36,070 nt of DNA from Sulfurovum sp. (GCA_003978395.1 QNZV01000114.1:1-36070), one strand, 5' to 3'. Counted from the first letter of the stretch, positions 9,952 through 19,412 are shown. The notes: generated by a model not told the origin, from the letters alone. A program made the numbers and translations.

Positions 9952-10774
9952 ACTCTATATCCTCACTTTTACCATTTCTCTCAACGGTTAATGTTAAATT
10001 TTCTATATTATTTATATCACCATACAGACCCATTACAGCTCCAATATTGTCTAGTTTTTCAGCATTGATTGCTGTTAGTAAATCTCCACGCTTTAATCCA
10101 AGTTTTTCAAAATCACTACCTCGTTTGACATAATTTATTTTAAAACCATTAAGCTTTCCATTAATTTTATTTTCACTAATACCAATATCTTTCCATATCT
10201 TTTTAGGGTTACTAATATAAGATGTTAATAGACTACGGTTAACTACTTTTATTCCATTTTCTTCTTTAATCTCTTTAGTGGAGTTAATTCTAGTAGCTGT
10301 TCGTCTTGGTTGTTTATTCTGTATAATTTGACTACCAATAGTTTTAGTTGCATTAAGTGTCAGTTTAAACTCTTTTGCATTTTTTGTAAATATTGCATAG
10401 TCTGAACCTGCTGAAGTTAGAAGAAAACCATCAATTTTATCCCCTTTAGTCAATACAGATGCCTTTCTATTCTTTTCAACAGTTATAACTAATCTATCTG
10501 ATGCATTATAGAGGGCAATAAGTTTAATCCCTCTCATAGAACTCACTACTCTTTTAGGTGTTTTTCTAACAATAGGTTTAATAGTATTCATTGTATTATT
10601 ACTTAGTCTAACTCTATAGTAGAGTGCTTTTACTTTAACTTTTGAACTAAACTCTTCTCCTGAATTGGGTAAAAACATAAAAGAGAGTGTTGTCCAAACT
10701 ATTTTAACCAATAAAATAATGGACAAGAAAAATATAAGGGTAGAGAAAAGTTTTGGACTAATAATTTGTTTCAT
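9938..10774 (-). CDS. gspC: GspC-like inner membrane T2SS protein with C-terminal PDZ
   Basis: N-terminal TM; PDZ-like GFKINYVKRGSDFEKLGLKRGDLLTAINAEKLDN; located immediately upstream of gspD. Confidence 0.78.
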   Translation of the reverse strand: MKQIISPKLFSTLIFFLSIILLVKIVWTTLSFMFLPNSGEEFSSKVKVKALYYRVRLSNNTMNTIKPIVRKTPKRVVSSMRGIKLIALYNASDRLVITVEKNRKASVLTKGDKIDGFLLTSAGSDYAIFTKNAKEFKLTLNATKTIGSQIIQNKQPRRTATRINSTKEIKEENGIKVVNRSLLTSYISNPKKIWKDIGISENKINGKLNGFKINYVKRGSDFEKLGLKRGDLLTAINAEKLDNIGAVMGLYGDINNIENLTLTVERNGKSEDIEYEIQ

Positions 10775-11276
10775 ATTTCCACTCTCCTGTTTCATCTTTT
10801 TTTAGAAATTTTCTAAAAGTTTTTATATCTTTTGCTACAGGAAATCCAATTAAAATATGTTTATCCATAAAAGCAATATTTCCATCTAATACCCCAAATG
10901 AACCCTCTGCATCTAATTTTATTTTTAGTGGATTATCAATAGAGTATTTAATTTGAACCTTTTCAATGCTTTTGGGTGCAACATTCTGCATCGCTTCATT
11001 TATAATAATATTTTTAACAGTTAAAGTATTATATAAAAAGAAGACATTGAGTTCCAACTCTGAAACTTCTGCCATTTTTGCCCCTTTGACATATACATCT
11101 GCATCTAAAATTTTAACTCCATACCACGTATCTTTTATAGTCTCATTGGAGATAATAATATCACTCTTTTTTAACTCTTTCTCTAAAAGATAGTATAGTT
11201 CTTGTTTGGGAGCAAGTAGCCATAAGAGTAACAGCGATAGAAAAAAACCACCAATGATTCGTTTTACCATTTGCAT
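10758..11276 (-). CDS. gspN: GspN-like T2SS protein
   Basis: Single N-terminal TM then beta-rich region (LLLLWLLAPKQELYYLLEKELKK); position in operon. Confidence 0.55.
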   Translation of the reverse strand: MQMVKRIIGGFFLSLLLLWLLAPKQELYYLLEKELKKSDIIISNETIKDTWYGVKILDADVYVKGAKMAEVSELELNVFFLYNTLTVKNIIINEAMQNVAPKSIEKVQIKYSIDNPLKIKLDAEGSFGVLDGNIAFMDKHILIGFPVAKDIKTFRKFLKKDETGEWKYETNY

Positions 11277-11680
11277 GTGAACTCCATTGTAAATTTATTT
11301 TTACTACTCTCTTTTATACGAAGCTTAATAATTTGTATAGGCATATTTAATAATTTATTACTTATCTTATTTAACTCATTGGTATTTAAATTGATATAAG
11401 AGAGTGTTACTTTAGTAGATTTTTTAGAAAAATGCTTTACTTTAGAGGCAGGGACAATTCTTTTAAAAATTTTAACTTTATTGGCTATACCTTTATTTTT
11501 CCACTGCTTTTTATAACTCTCTATCTCAATAATCTCTGAAATCTGTTTTTGGATTAGTGCTTTATTTTCATTTACATAATTCGTTGCAGAGAGTTTATAA
11601 TAAAATGCATAAATTGCAAACATAGCTGTAATAAAAAGAATAATTTCATTCCTATAACGTTGAAGGGTCATCATATTCAT
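11264..11680 (-). CDS. gspM: GspM-like T2SS protein
   Basis: Short bitopic protein with N-terminal TM, between gspL-like and gspN-like genes. Confidence 0.55.
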   Translation of the reverse strand: MNMMTLQRYRNEIILFITAMFAIYAFYYKLSATNYVNENKALIQKQISEIIEIESYKKQWKNKGIANKVKIFKRIVPASKVKHFSKKSTKVTLSYINLNTNELNKISNKLLNMPIQIIKLRIKESSKNKFTMEFTCKW

Positions 11681-12561
11681 AGTGTTTTCTCAACTTTCAA
11701 ATCAAGGGAAGAGCCAATAACTTTAAACTTTTTATTAATAGCATTTTCTTTAATTTGTTGGCTTGTAGTTCTATTTGTCGTTTTAATATTGGCTTGAATT
11801 TTATTTTTATCAATAGTTAGCATTTTGAGTTGACTTTTATTGGATAAAAATTTAGAAATATCCTTGACAGCTTGTCTTTTTTTACGCTCTATTTTGTCAA
11901 TAGGTGCATACTTTTCTAAAATACTTTCACGTGCCAACGAGCTATTATAGCTTGGATTTTCATCTAGTAACTCTATTAATTTTGCATTATCATTAGCAAT
12001 AGAATGTTTAATTCTTTCTGCTTCAAAAATAGATATGCCACCTAATAGACAAAAGATACTACTAAGTAAAATAGTCTCTTTTAAGGAGACATAAGAGTTC
12101 AAAGAAGAACCCATAGTTACTCCACCTTTTAATTTAAGAGTGTTAATGTTCAAGGAGTTATATTCTATATTTGAATCCATAATTTGTATAGGAACAAGTG
12201 TAGCAACCCCATCAATATTTTGTATAATAGTGTACTCATCTAATAAGATTGGATTATCTAATTTGTCAACAACTTGTTGTATAAAATATATTTTTGAAAC
12301 ACGATGTTTCTCTATACCTACACTCTTTAAAAAGAGATCTATCTCCTCAATGTTATACGCAAAAAAGCACCAAAGATTATCACATTTATATACATGATAT
12401 TGGTACTCTTTATTTTGGTCGAGATAGTCATCAAATAGTGACCCTGCAATCTGTTTTGCTTGGTAACTAAATTTTACATCCAACTCTTCACGAATAAACG
12501 TATAAAATTGTGGTGTCAAAATGATGTCAATAGAATTTTCTAGCGATATAATTGGTTTCAT
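11677..12561 (-). CDS. gspL: GspL-like T2SS protein
   Basis: Start re-assigned to MKPIISLENSIDI at 12561 (listed ORF from 12696 overlaps gspK); cytoplasmic domain, TM, periplasmic tail; operon position. Confidence 0.6.
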   Translation of the reverse strand: MKPIISLENSIDIILTPQFYTFIREELDVKFSYQAKQIAGSLFDDYLDQNKEYQYHVYKCDNLWCFFAYNIEEIDLFLKSVGIEKHRVSKIYFIQQVVDKLDNPILLDEYTIIQNIDGVATLVPIQIMDSNIEYNSLNINTLKLKGGVTMGSSLNSYVSLKETILLSSIFCLLGGISIFEAERIKHSIANDNAKLIELLDENPSYNSSLARESILEKYAPIDKIERKKRQAVKDISKFLSNKSQLKMLTIDKNKIQANIKTTNRTTSQQIKENAINKKFKVIGSSLDLKVEKTL

Positions 12562-12586
12562 TTTTTTATGTATTAAGAGTTTAGTA

Positions 12587-13495
12587 TTACTCTTTGCCGT
12601 TAAATTCAAAGTTTGTACTCCTTTCGTCAATATAATTAAAATTAAATTTGTATTGCCCTTCTTTATAGGCATATATTTGTTCACAATGCATTGCATTGAG
12701 TGCTTTTTTTGAATAGATTTTTTTATTTACAGGAGCAACAATAGAGTTATCTTTTAAAAATGAGACTAAAGTACTCTCTCCTACTATCCATGAGTCTGAA
12801 ACAATCTCTATTGGAATTTCAAATGCAAGAGAGATAAACTCTGGTGTCAAGTAAACTCCATCTATTTTTGTTTTAGGATTTACTTCTGTAAATGAAAAAT
12901 AAAGATCCCAAGGAATCAATAAAACTTTTGGGTCATCGTAGAGTAGACGATAATTTGTAATAACTCTATTAAACTGCTGTTGTGATACGATACCTCTTTG
13001 CTGTTTTATTCTAGGAGTATAATCTTGATTCTCACTACTCTCTCCTGTAATCTCTTGAATAATAAGTTGCTCTAACTTATGAGGTTCTTCGATTGAATAC
13101 TGCTCCATAACCATAGATAAAATATCTTTAGCTAAATTTCTCTTTTCTGCATTTTTCCAAATAAAATTTTTATCCAACCAGTTGATTGGTACAGCTTTTA
13201 ATAACGGTGTACAGGTTAAATTTAAATTAAATCCACTTTTTGATTCCATTAAAATAAGAGGAACTTTATATATTAGTTTTAATTTTTCAGAATTATTTTG
13301 TTTCTTAGGAAAAAAACGTTTTAAAATATTTATTGTATTTTTATAGAGTAAATCTCCTTGTATAATAGCTGAAGTTCTTCCAGCATCTTTTTGTACCTTT
13401 TCTAAATAGCTAAACGAAACAGCTATTATAGACATTATTGAAGCAATAACCATTAACGTTATAAAAAGTGCTATGCCTCGTTTTCTTTTATCCAT
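12587..13495 (-). CDS. gspK: GspK-like large minor pseudopilin
   Basis: MDKRKRG|IALFITLMVIASIMSIIAVSF without Glu5; about 300 aa, as expected for the tip pseudopilin. Confidence 0.75.
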   Translation of the reverse strand: MDKRKRGIALFITLMVIASIMSIIAVSFSYLEKVQKDAGRTSAIIQGDLLYKNTINILKRFFPKKQNNSEKLKLIYKVPLILMESKSGFNLNLTCTPLLKAVPINWLDKNFIWKNAEKRNLAKDILSMVMEQYSIEEPHKLEQLIIQEITGESSENQDYTPRIKQQRGIVSQQQFNRVITNYRLLYDDPKVLLIPWDLYFSFTEVNPKTKIDGVYLTPEFISLAFEIPIEIVSDSWIVGESTLVSFLKDNSIVAPVNKKIYSKKALNAMHCEQIYAYKEGQYKFNFNYIDERSTNFEFNGKE

Positions 13496-13558
13496 AATAA
13501 AGCTCAATTCAAGTAAAATTTGCATCATTATAACCAATTTAAACTAAGGATTTTAATT

Positions 13559-14074
13559 ATGGATAACCATATAAAGCTAAAAATAGAAAAAAGAATAGAA
13601 TTAAAACAAACTGAAGAATATAATCTAACTATCAAAACTAATCGTACACAGGAAACAACAGTAAAAAAAGCTTTTTCACTACTAGAGTTGCTTGTTGTTA
13701 TTTTGATTCTTGGTATTTTAGCCGCAGCTGTTGTTCCTAAAGTTGTTGGAGCAGGAGATAAAGCAAAAGTAGATTTAGTTTGTGTCAATATGAAAGGTGC
13801 AGCCAATGCACTTAAAATGTTCAAAATGGATAATGGAATGTATCCTGAAACAGAAGAGGGATTTAAAGCATTACAATCAAATCCAGACGCTGATAAATAT
13901 ACAAATTATGCATCATCAGCATATTTAGAAAATTTTCCAAAAGACTCATGGGGTGCTAAAATGATATATATTAAAAAAGGAAATAAATTTGATATTATCT
14001 CCTATGGTGCTGATAGAAAAGAGGGTGGTTCTGATGAGTATGCTGATATAAAATATTCAGGCTGTAATAAATAG
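13559..14074 (+). CDS. gspG: Major pseudopilin GspG with unusually long leader
   Basis: KKA|FSLLELLVVILILGILAAAVVPKVV; DNGMYPETEEGFKAL; C-terminal GGSDEYADI; AAGGA SD 8 nt before ATG at 13559. Confidence 0.92.
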   Translation: MDNHIKLKIEKRIELKQTEEYNLTIKTNRTQETTVKKAFSLLELLVVILILGILAAAVVPKVVGAGDKAKVDLVCVNMKGAANALKMFKMDNGMYPETEEGFKALQSNPDADKYTNYASSAYLENFPKDSWGAKMIYIKKGNKFDIISYGADRKEGGSDEYADIKYSGCNK

Positions 14075-14076
14075 AT

Positions 14077-14613
14077 ATGCAAAAAACAAGACGTTCAGGA
14101 TTTTCTCTGTTAGAACTTATTGTCGTCGTAATGATTGTCTCATTGGTCGGTTTTTTGGTATTTTCTTCTGCTATTAAAGAGCAGAAGAAGCCAAAAGTAT
14201 TGGACCCAACTACTCTTCAAAAAACATTTCGTAACTCATTTCAAGGTCAAGGTGATGTGGAACTCTTTTGTATAAATAAGTGTCAACAGTGCTACGTTAT
14301 TAAAAATAAAGAGATAAATGAGTATAACGGTAGTATTGATTTTGGAAAAGATGTAGAGGTTCATTTACTAGACAATGATAACCATTTAGTTCAGATAGAT
14401 GAAATAGGACGAATTAAAGACAAAAAGATTTGTCTTCGTTATCATCTTTATCCAAATGGAAGTACAACACAAATGATTATTACAAATAACCAAGGTGTCT
14501 ATTATTTGCCCAGTTATTTTGGAGAAGCAAAAAAAGTAAACGACATCGAAGAAGCAAAAGAGTTATGGATAAAAGATGAATATAATCTAAGAGATAGTGG
14601 TTCTTATTATTAA
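14077..14613 (+). CDS. gspH: GspH-like minor pseudopilin
   Basis: MQKTRRSG|FSLLELIVVVMIVSLVGFLVFSS; directly follows gspG. Confidence 0.75.
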   Translation: MQKTRRSGFSLLELIVVVMIVSLVGFLVFSSAIKEQKKPKVLDPTTLQKTFRNSFQGQGDVELFCINKCQQCYVIKNKEINEYNGSIDFGKDVEVHLLDNDNHLVQIDEIGRIKDKKICLRYHLYPNGSTTQMIITNNQGVYYLPSYFGEAKKVNDIEEAKELWIKDEYNLRDSGSYY

Positions 14614-14622
14614 GGAGAAAAG

Positions 14623-15027
14623 ATGAATAAAAAAGCATTTACCCTCATAGAAGTAATTATGTCGGTTATTATTGTCTCTATTGTAGTTATGGGTGCAATG
14701 CAAATTCAAGAGCAAAATTCAGATATGGCAAGCTACCTTTTAAAACGTGGTAACTCAGAATTGGATAATGCTCTTTTTTTAACAGATAAAGTACAACGTT
14801 ACTCAAAAGATAAAAAGAACGCTTATGATATGCTAGTAGATGAGTTCTCTATTAAAGATTTTGATAGTAGAGATATTCTCAAAAAGATAGAGAAAAAGAT
14901 AAATACAACAGAACCACAAGCTATTCCTATTGGTGGAACAGAAGATGAACAACCAATGTTTGTTTTTTATTCTAGTGAAATATTACTAAATGGAGATTAC
15001 CCTGCACGATATTATACATTTAAGTAA
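14623..15027 (+). CDS. gspI: GspI-like minor pseudopilin
   Basis: MNKKA|FTLIEVIMSVIIVSIVVMGAM; directly follows gspH. Confidence 0.75.
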   Translation: MNKKAFTLIEVIMSVIIVSIVVMGAMQIQEQNSDMASYLLKRGNSELDNALFLTDKVQRYSKDKKNAYDMLVDEFSIKDFDSRDILKKIEKKINTTEPQAIPIGGTEDEQPMFVFYSSEILLNGDYPARYYTFK

Positions 15028-15031
15028 ATTT

Positions 15032-15649
15032 TTAATAACTCATCTGTATATTATCCACATCGCCCCATGACATACTTTTACGTTTGCTTCTATGTTGTAA
15101 AATATGGTCAATATATCGTGCAAAAACATCGGTTTCTATATTGAGCTTTGTTCCTACGACATAGTCACACATAAGTGTCTCTCTGAGTGTATGAGGAATA
15201 ATAGTTAGTCTAAAAGAGTTCTTATTCACATCATTAACCGTTAGAGATATACCATCAATGGTAATAGAGCCTTTAGGGATAATATGAGTTATATATTTCT
15301 CATCTACCTTTATAATAAAATCCGTAGCATTCTCCAACGCTATAATACTCTCAACCACGCCCACACAATCAACATGACCTTGAACAATATGCCCTTCAAA
15401 ACGGTCACTCATCTGCATAGCAGGTTCGATATGTACTTTTCCTGAGAGTTTAGATTCATCAATAATCGAACGTGTTTCATCGGCTAATTCCAAATCAAAA
15501 CCATCGTCATTGACCTGAATAACTGTTAAACAGACACCATTGATAGCGATACTATCGCCTAAACCAGCTTGGTATTTTGATTGGATAGTTAATATATTAT
15601 TTGAATAGTTTTTAACAGTGGCGATTTCTCTTATTAGACCTGTGAACAT
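15032..15649 (-). CDS. ribE: Riboflavin synthase alpha chain
   Basis: MFTGLIREIATV; SIAINGVCLTV; HIVQGHVDCVGVV; SITIDGISLTV. Confidence 0.96.
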   Translation of the reverse strand: MFTGLIREIATVKNYSNNILTIQSKYQAGLGDSIAINGVCLTVIQVNDDGFDLELADETRSIIDESKLSGKVHIEPAMQMSDRFEGHIVQGHVDCVGVVESIIALENATDFIIKVDEKYITHIIPKGSITIDGISLTVNDVNKNSFRLTIIPHTLRETLMCDYVVGTKLNIETDVFARYIDHILQHRSKRKSMSWGDVDNIQMSY

Positions 15650-15707
15650 AAATCTCCTAATTAATTGATATAGTAATTTTAGATTATAGCTAAATCATGA
15701 TATTTTT

Positions 15708-16199
15708 TTAATCTTTAACTCGATAAGTTACAATTTTTTTAACCGTCGCTTCTGAACAGAAGAACATCGCTTCAAAAATAGGGTTTAGCTTTACAGTTGT
15801 CTCATCTACTGTTTCAAATACTTTAAAATCAAAACCCTCGCCATCATCTCTAAAGTTTGGGCGTACTGAAAATGTAATTGGACTTAGAGTTCGAATAAGG
15901 TTTAAAATACGTTTATACTCTTTTCCCTCTTTATCAATTAAGAGGTTTGAGCGTTTTTCATTTCTAATTTTTTCAATAAGTTGCACTTTGTCATTAAAAA
16001 TTGTCTTTCCCCATCGTATATTTCCAAATTCAAATAAAAAGTCTTGATGAGGAGTACAAAGAGGCTCTTTGGTTGCAGAACGAAGAGCATGGATAAGTTG
16101 AAGAAAAAAGTTTACACCACCATAATTATTTGCACAGGTAAGTAAAAGGGTATGATAGTGGGCTTTCTCACTGTCACTTAGATTGTTAAAGTCACACAT
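15708..16199 (-). CDS. Conserved hypothetical protein (ORF extends to 16280)
   Basis: Coherent 163-190 aa ORF (MCDFNNLSDSEKAHYHTLLLTCANNYGGVNFFLQLIHALRS...). Confidence 0.7.
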   Translation of the reverse strand: MCDFNNLSDSEKAHYHTLLLTCANNYGGVNFFLQLIHALRSATKEPLCTPHQDFLFEFGNIRWGKTIFNDKVQLIEKIRNEKRSNLLIDKEGKEYKRILNLIRTLSPITFSVRPNFRDDGEGFDFKVFETVDETTVKLNPIFEAMFFCSEATVKKIVTYRVKD

Positions 16200-16359
16200 A
16201 GACTTCCTTTGTATATAAAGTATGGAATTATACTGAATTGATTTAAATTTTTCTTCTATTTTCTCAAAATTGACAATCATTCGATTTTTAATATAATATT
16301 AATACTTAATATATTTTTAAGTATAATCTTTTCTATATAAAAACAATAAGGAATAATAT

Positions 16360-16704
16360 ATGTTTAAGAGTCTGCTCAATAAAGGAAAAGATTTAACTCT
16401 CTCTTTGGCTATTAAAAAAGTGATAAATAAGAAAATAGAAAAATTTGGAGAGATTTCTAAATTAGATTTTAATACTAATACCAAAACAATTGATATTGAA
16501 GTTGAACTTAAAGGAGAAAACAAGATATTAAAAATTTTTGTAGACCAATATGAGATAAAAGAAGAAAATTCTCGACACTACTTAATTATTAATCATATTA
16601 AAAGTTCAAAAGAATGGCTTACATCTCTATTAGAAGAGTATGTTAACAACGAAAACTTTGAAGTTCCAAGTGAATATGTAAAAATTTTAAAAGCAGTTAT
16701 TTAA
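16360..16704 (+). CDS. Hypothetical protein, coupled to EcsC-family gene
   Basis: 114 aa ORF with AAGGA upstream; stop overlaps next start. Confidence 0.65.
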   Translation: MFKSLLNKGKDLTLSLAIKKVINKKIEKFGEISKLDFNTNTKTIDIEVELKGENKILKIFVDQYEIKEENSRHYLIINHIKSSKEWLTSLLEEYVNNENFEVPSEYVKILKAVI

Positions 16705-17576
16705 TGGTTAAGGCAATTAAAAAAATATTTTCTTCAAAAGAGAAAACAATAAAAGTTGAGATAAAAAGAATGAATAGTCAGGAACTTAAAGAGCTTGAAA
16801 AAGCTAAGAAGATTTTGGAAAACCCAAGTTTGTCTATAAAATTAGCAAATTATATAGGTCGTCCCATAGAACAATTGATTGAGAAAATAGATTCCAAACA
16901 AGTAACAAAAATTACAGAAAAAGCATTACAAAAATCACTTAGTCTTGCTATATCTTCTTTGGATAAAGAGAGAGGTAGTAAAGTTTCTAATGGAAAACAT
17001 AAATTTATGACCAGCCTAAGTGGAGGGATTGGTGGTTTTTTTGGACTCTCGGCTTTAGCCATTGAACTTCCTATCTCTACAACTATTATGTTGCGAAGTA
17101 TTGCTGATATTGCAAACTCTCAAGGTCATAACTTAAATAAGATAGAGACAAAAATAGCATGTTTAGAAGTTTTCTCTTTAGGAAGTAGTAAAAGTAAAAC
17201 AGATGATGGAGCAGAGAGTGCTTATTTCACAGCAAGAGGAGCAATCTCTTTAGAGATGAAATTAGCAACAGATGCTGTAGTTGGCATGAGTGAAAAAGCT
17301 ATTCAAGATGCTATTGCAAAGGGGAATCTTCCTATTTTTGTAAAAATTATAGAGACTATTGCTTCACGATTTGGTATTACTGTTTCTGAAAAATTAGTAG
17401 CTCAAGCTGTTCCTATTATTGGTGCTGTTGGTGGAGCCAGCATCAATTTAATGTTTATGAATCATTTTCAAGATATGGCAGAAGGACATTTTATTGTTAA
17501 AAGACTCGAAAAAAAATATGGATTAGAGATGGTAAAGAGTGAATATAATGCATTGAAGATTAAAAATAATAATTGA
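16704..17576 (+). CDS. EcsC-family protein
   Basis: GGIGGFFGLSALAIELPISTTIMLRSIADIA; CLEVFSLG; VGGASINLMFMNHFQDMAEGHFIVKRLEKKYG. Confidence 0.85.
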   Translation: MVKAIKKIFSSKEKTIKVEIKRMNSQELKELEKAKKILENPSLSIKLANYIGRPIEQLIEKIDSKQVTKITEKALQKSLSLAISSLDKERGSKVSNGKHKFMTSLSGGIGGFFGLSALAIELPISTTIMLRSIADIANSQGHNLNKIETKIACLEVFSLGSSKSKTDDGAESAYFTARGAISLEMKLATDAVVGMSEKAIQDAIAKGNLPIFVKIIETIASRFGITVSEKLVAQAVPIIGAVGGASINLMFMNHFQDMAEGHFIVKRLEKKYGLEMVKSEYNALKIKNNN

Positions 17577-17596
17577 TAACTCCTAATTCTACAGAG

Positions 17597-17636
17597 AAAT
17601 CTGGCTTTTTGAACCTAAAAAAGCCAGATTTTTTTT
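17597..17636 (+). terminator. Rho-independent terminator
   Basis: AAATCTGGCTTTTT - GAACCTA - AAAAAGCCAGATTT followed by T-run. Confidence 0.88.
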
Positions 17637-17674
17637 GATATATTTTTCTCATACGAATAACAAATGTTAAAGAG

Positions 17675-18892
17675 TTAACTCCTTATAAAAAAATCCTCTT
17701 CTTGTCCACTTTGTAAATCTGCTTTTATTGGTATCATTTTTACCACGCTATTTTTTTCTAATATACTTATCTCTTTTGTGACGACTATCATTCCATCTGC
17801 TTGATTTAGTGGCGATACCATTCCTGGTTTTTGATTGGGAATTGGAGTAAAAAAAGTTCCATCCCATGTTCCAAGAATTACAGCATTTTTTCCTGCTCTA
17901 AAAGTATATTCTATACCCATTTTTGTAGAGATAAGTGGATGATAAAAATTTTTGGTACCAGAAAGTTTTAAAATAGTCGGTTTTACAAACATCTCAAAGT
18001 TAACCATAGCTGCCAATGGATTTCCAGGAAGGTTTATAACCAAGCAGTTATCAAGTTTTCCAAAGGTAGTGGGTTTTCCTGGTTTTATGTCTACTTTAGA
18101 GAATAAAATTTCCATTCCTAGCTCTTGAAAGGCTTGGATGGTAAAATCTTTGTCTCCTACAGATACTCCACCAGAGGTTAAAATGAGGTCTGCATCATAG
18201 GCATCTTTAACGCACTCTTTTAATGAACTTAAGTTGTCTCCTGAAGATGATATATAGGAGACATCACAACCAAGCTCTTTGGCACGAGCATAGAACATGG
18301 GTGCATTTGAATTATATAGCTGATGAGCTTCTATCTTTTCATAGTGGGCTTTTAACTCTTCGCCTGTACTAAAGATAACTACTTTTGGCTTTCTATAGAC
18401 TTCTACATGGGTAATACCTTGTGAACTAAGTAGCGCTAAGGTATAGGCAGTTATTTTGGTATTGGCATCTAAAAAAACTTCTCCACTTTTAATATCTTCG
18501 CCTTTCCATCGAATCATCATGTTCATTTTAATACCATTTGGTAATGTAATACCATCTTCATGAACCTCTACATTTTCGATAGGGACAATCGCTTCACAAC
18601 CATTTGGAGTAGGAGCTCCTGTCATTATTTTGACTACTTCTCCTTGACCAAAGCTCTCTTCGGCTCTGTCTCCTGCATAGGTAATCTCTTTTATCTTTAC
18701 CTTTTTACCTGCATCATCTACTTTTACAGCATAACCATCCATCGCTGAATTATCGAATCTTGGTAAATCAAAAGATGCCTTGTACTCTTTTGAAACTATT
18801 GAGCCAATGGACTCTTCTATAGGAATAATGTGTCTACTTTTCTTTTTAATGTTACTATATATAATCTCTAATGCGTCATTAATACTAACCAT
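17675..18892 (-). CDS. moeA: Molybdopterin molybdenumtransferase MoeA
   Basis: FDLPRFDNSAMDGYAV; GAPTPNGCEAIVPIE; LTSGGVSVGDKD; PGKPTTFG; NLPGNPLAAMV. Confidence 0.95.
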   Translation of the reverse strand: MVSINDALEIIYSNIKKKSRHIIPIEESIGSIVSKEYKASFDLPRFDNSAMDGYAVKVDDAGKKVKIKEITYAGDRAEESFGQGEVVKIMTGAPTPNGCEAIVPIENVEVHEDGITLPNGIKMNMMIRWKGEDIKSGEVFLDANTKITAYTLALLSSQGITHVEVYRKPKVVIFSTGEELKAHYEKIEAHQLYNSNAPMFYARAKELGCDVSYISSSGDNLSSLKECVKDAYDADLILTSGGVSVGDKDFTIQAFQELGMEILFSKVDIKPGKPTTFGKLDNCLVINLPGNPLAAMVNFEMFVKPTILKLSGTKNFYHPLISTKMGIEYTFRAGKNAVILGTWDGTFFTPIPNQKPGMVSPLNQADGMIVVTKEISILEKNSVVKMIPIKADLQSGQEEDFFIRS

Positions 18893-18980
18893 AAATATAC
18901 CTTATAATTTTATCAAACTATTATAGTATAATTCGCGTAAAATAAAATAGGTTTGTATCAAATCTAAATAAGGATTATAT

Positions 18981-19412
18981 ATGTTTGGTGAATTTGACGA
19001 GATGATTATATATCATGCAGTTTTATTAAAAGCGATGTTGGGAGTATTGGTAGTTGGTATGATTATCCCTTTTTTAACTTCAGAGTGTTCTAAAACTATT
19101 AAACGTATGCGTATTTATATGTTTGTATCTCATGGTTTGATTACGATGATAGGATTTACAGGATTGATTGCTTTTGTTTTTGCAAAGATGGATTTAAGCA
19201 TTGATATTATTATGATGATTGTTGCTTTCTTTGTCATGATTATGGTAGAAGTCTTAAAATATAAAAAGATTTTAAAAGCAGGAAACAGAGAAGATTGTGC
19301 AAAAAAAGCTAAAACCTCAGCTATTATTTTTACGCTTATCAATATTGCAATTATTGCAGGATTGGTTGTCTATAAAATTATGGAAGCGAAAAGTGCAATA
19401 TCTGCAACATAA
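18981..19412 (+). CDS. Small multi-TM conserved membrane protein
   Basis: 143 aa, about 4 TM segments; overlaps rsmE start. Confidence 0.75.
   Translation: MFGEFDEMIIYHAVLLKAMLGVLVVGMIIPFLTSECSKTIKRMRIYMFVSHGLITMIGFTGLIAFVFAKMDLSIDIIMMIVAFFVMIMVEVLKYKKILKAGNREDCAKKAKTSAIIFTLINIAIIAGLVVYKIMEAKSAISAT

Noticed and set aside
9692-9991. 99-aa plus-strand hydrophobic ORF
   Set aside because: Antisense to the gspD N-terminus and signal peptide; hydrophobicity is a reverse-strand artefact.
15650-15707. Possible FMN riboswitch upstream of ribE
   Set aside because: The upstream gap is only about 60 nt and shows no RFN-like conserved segments.
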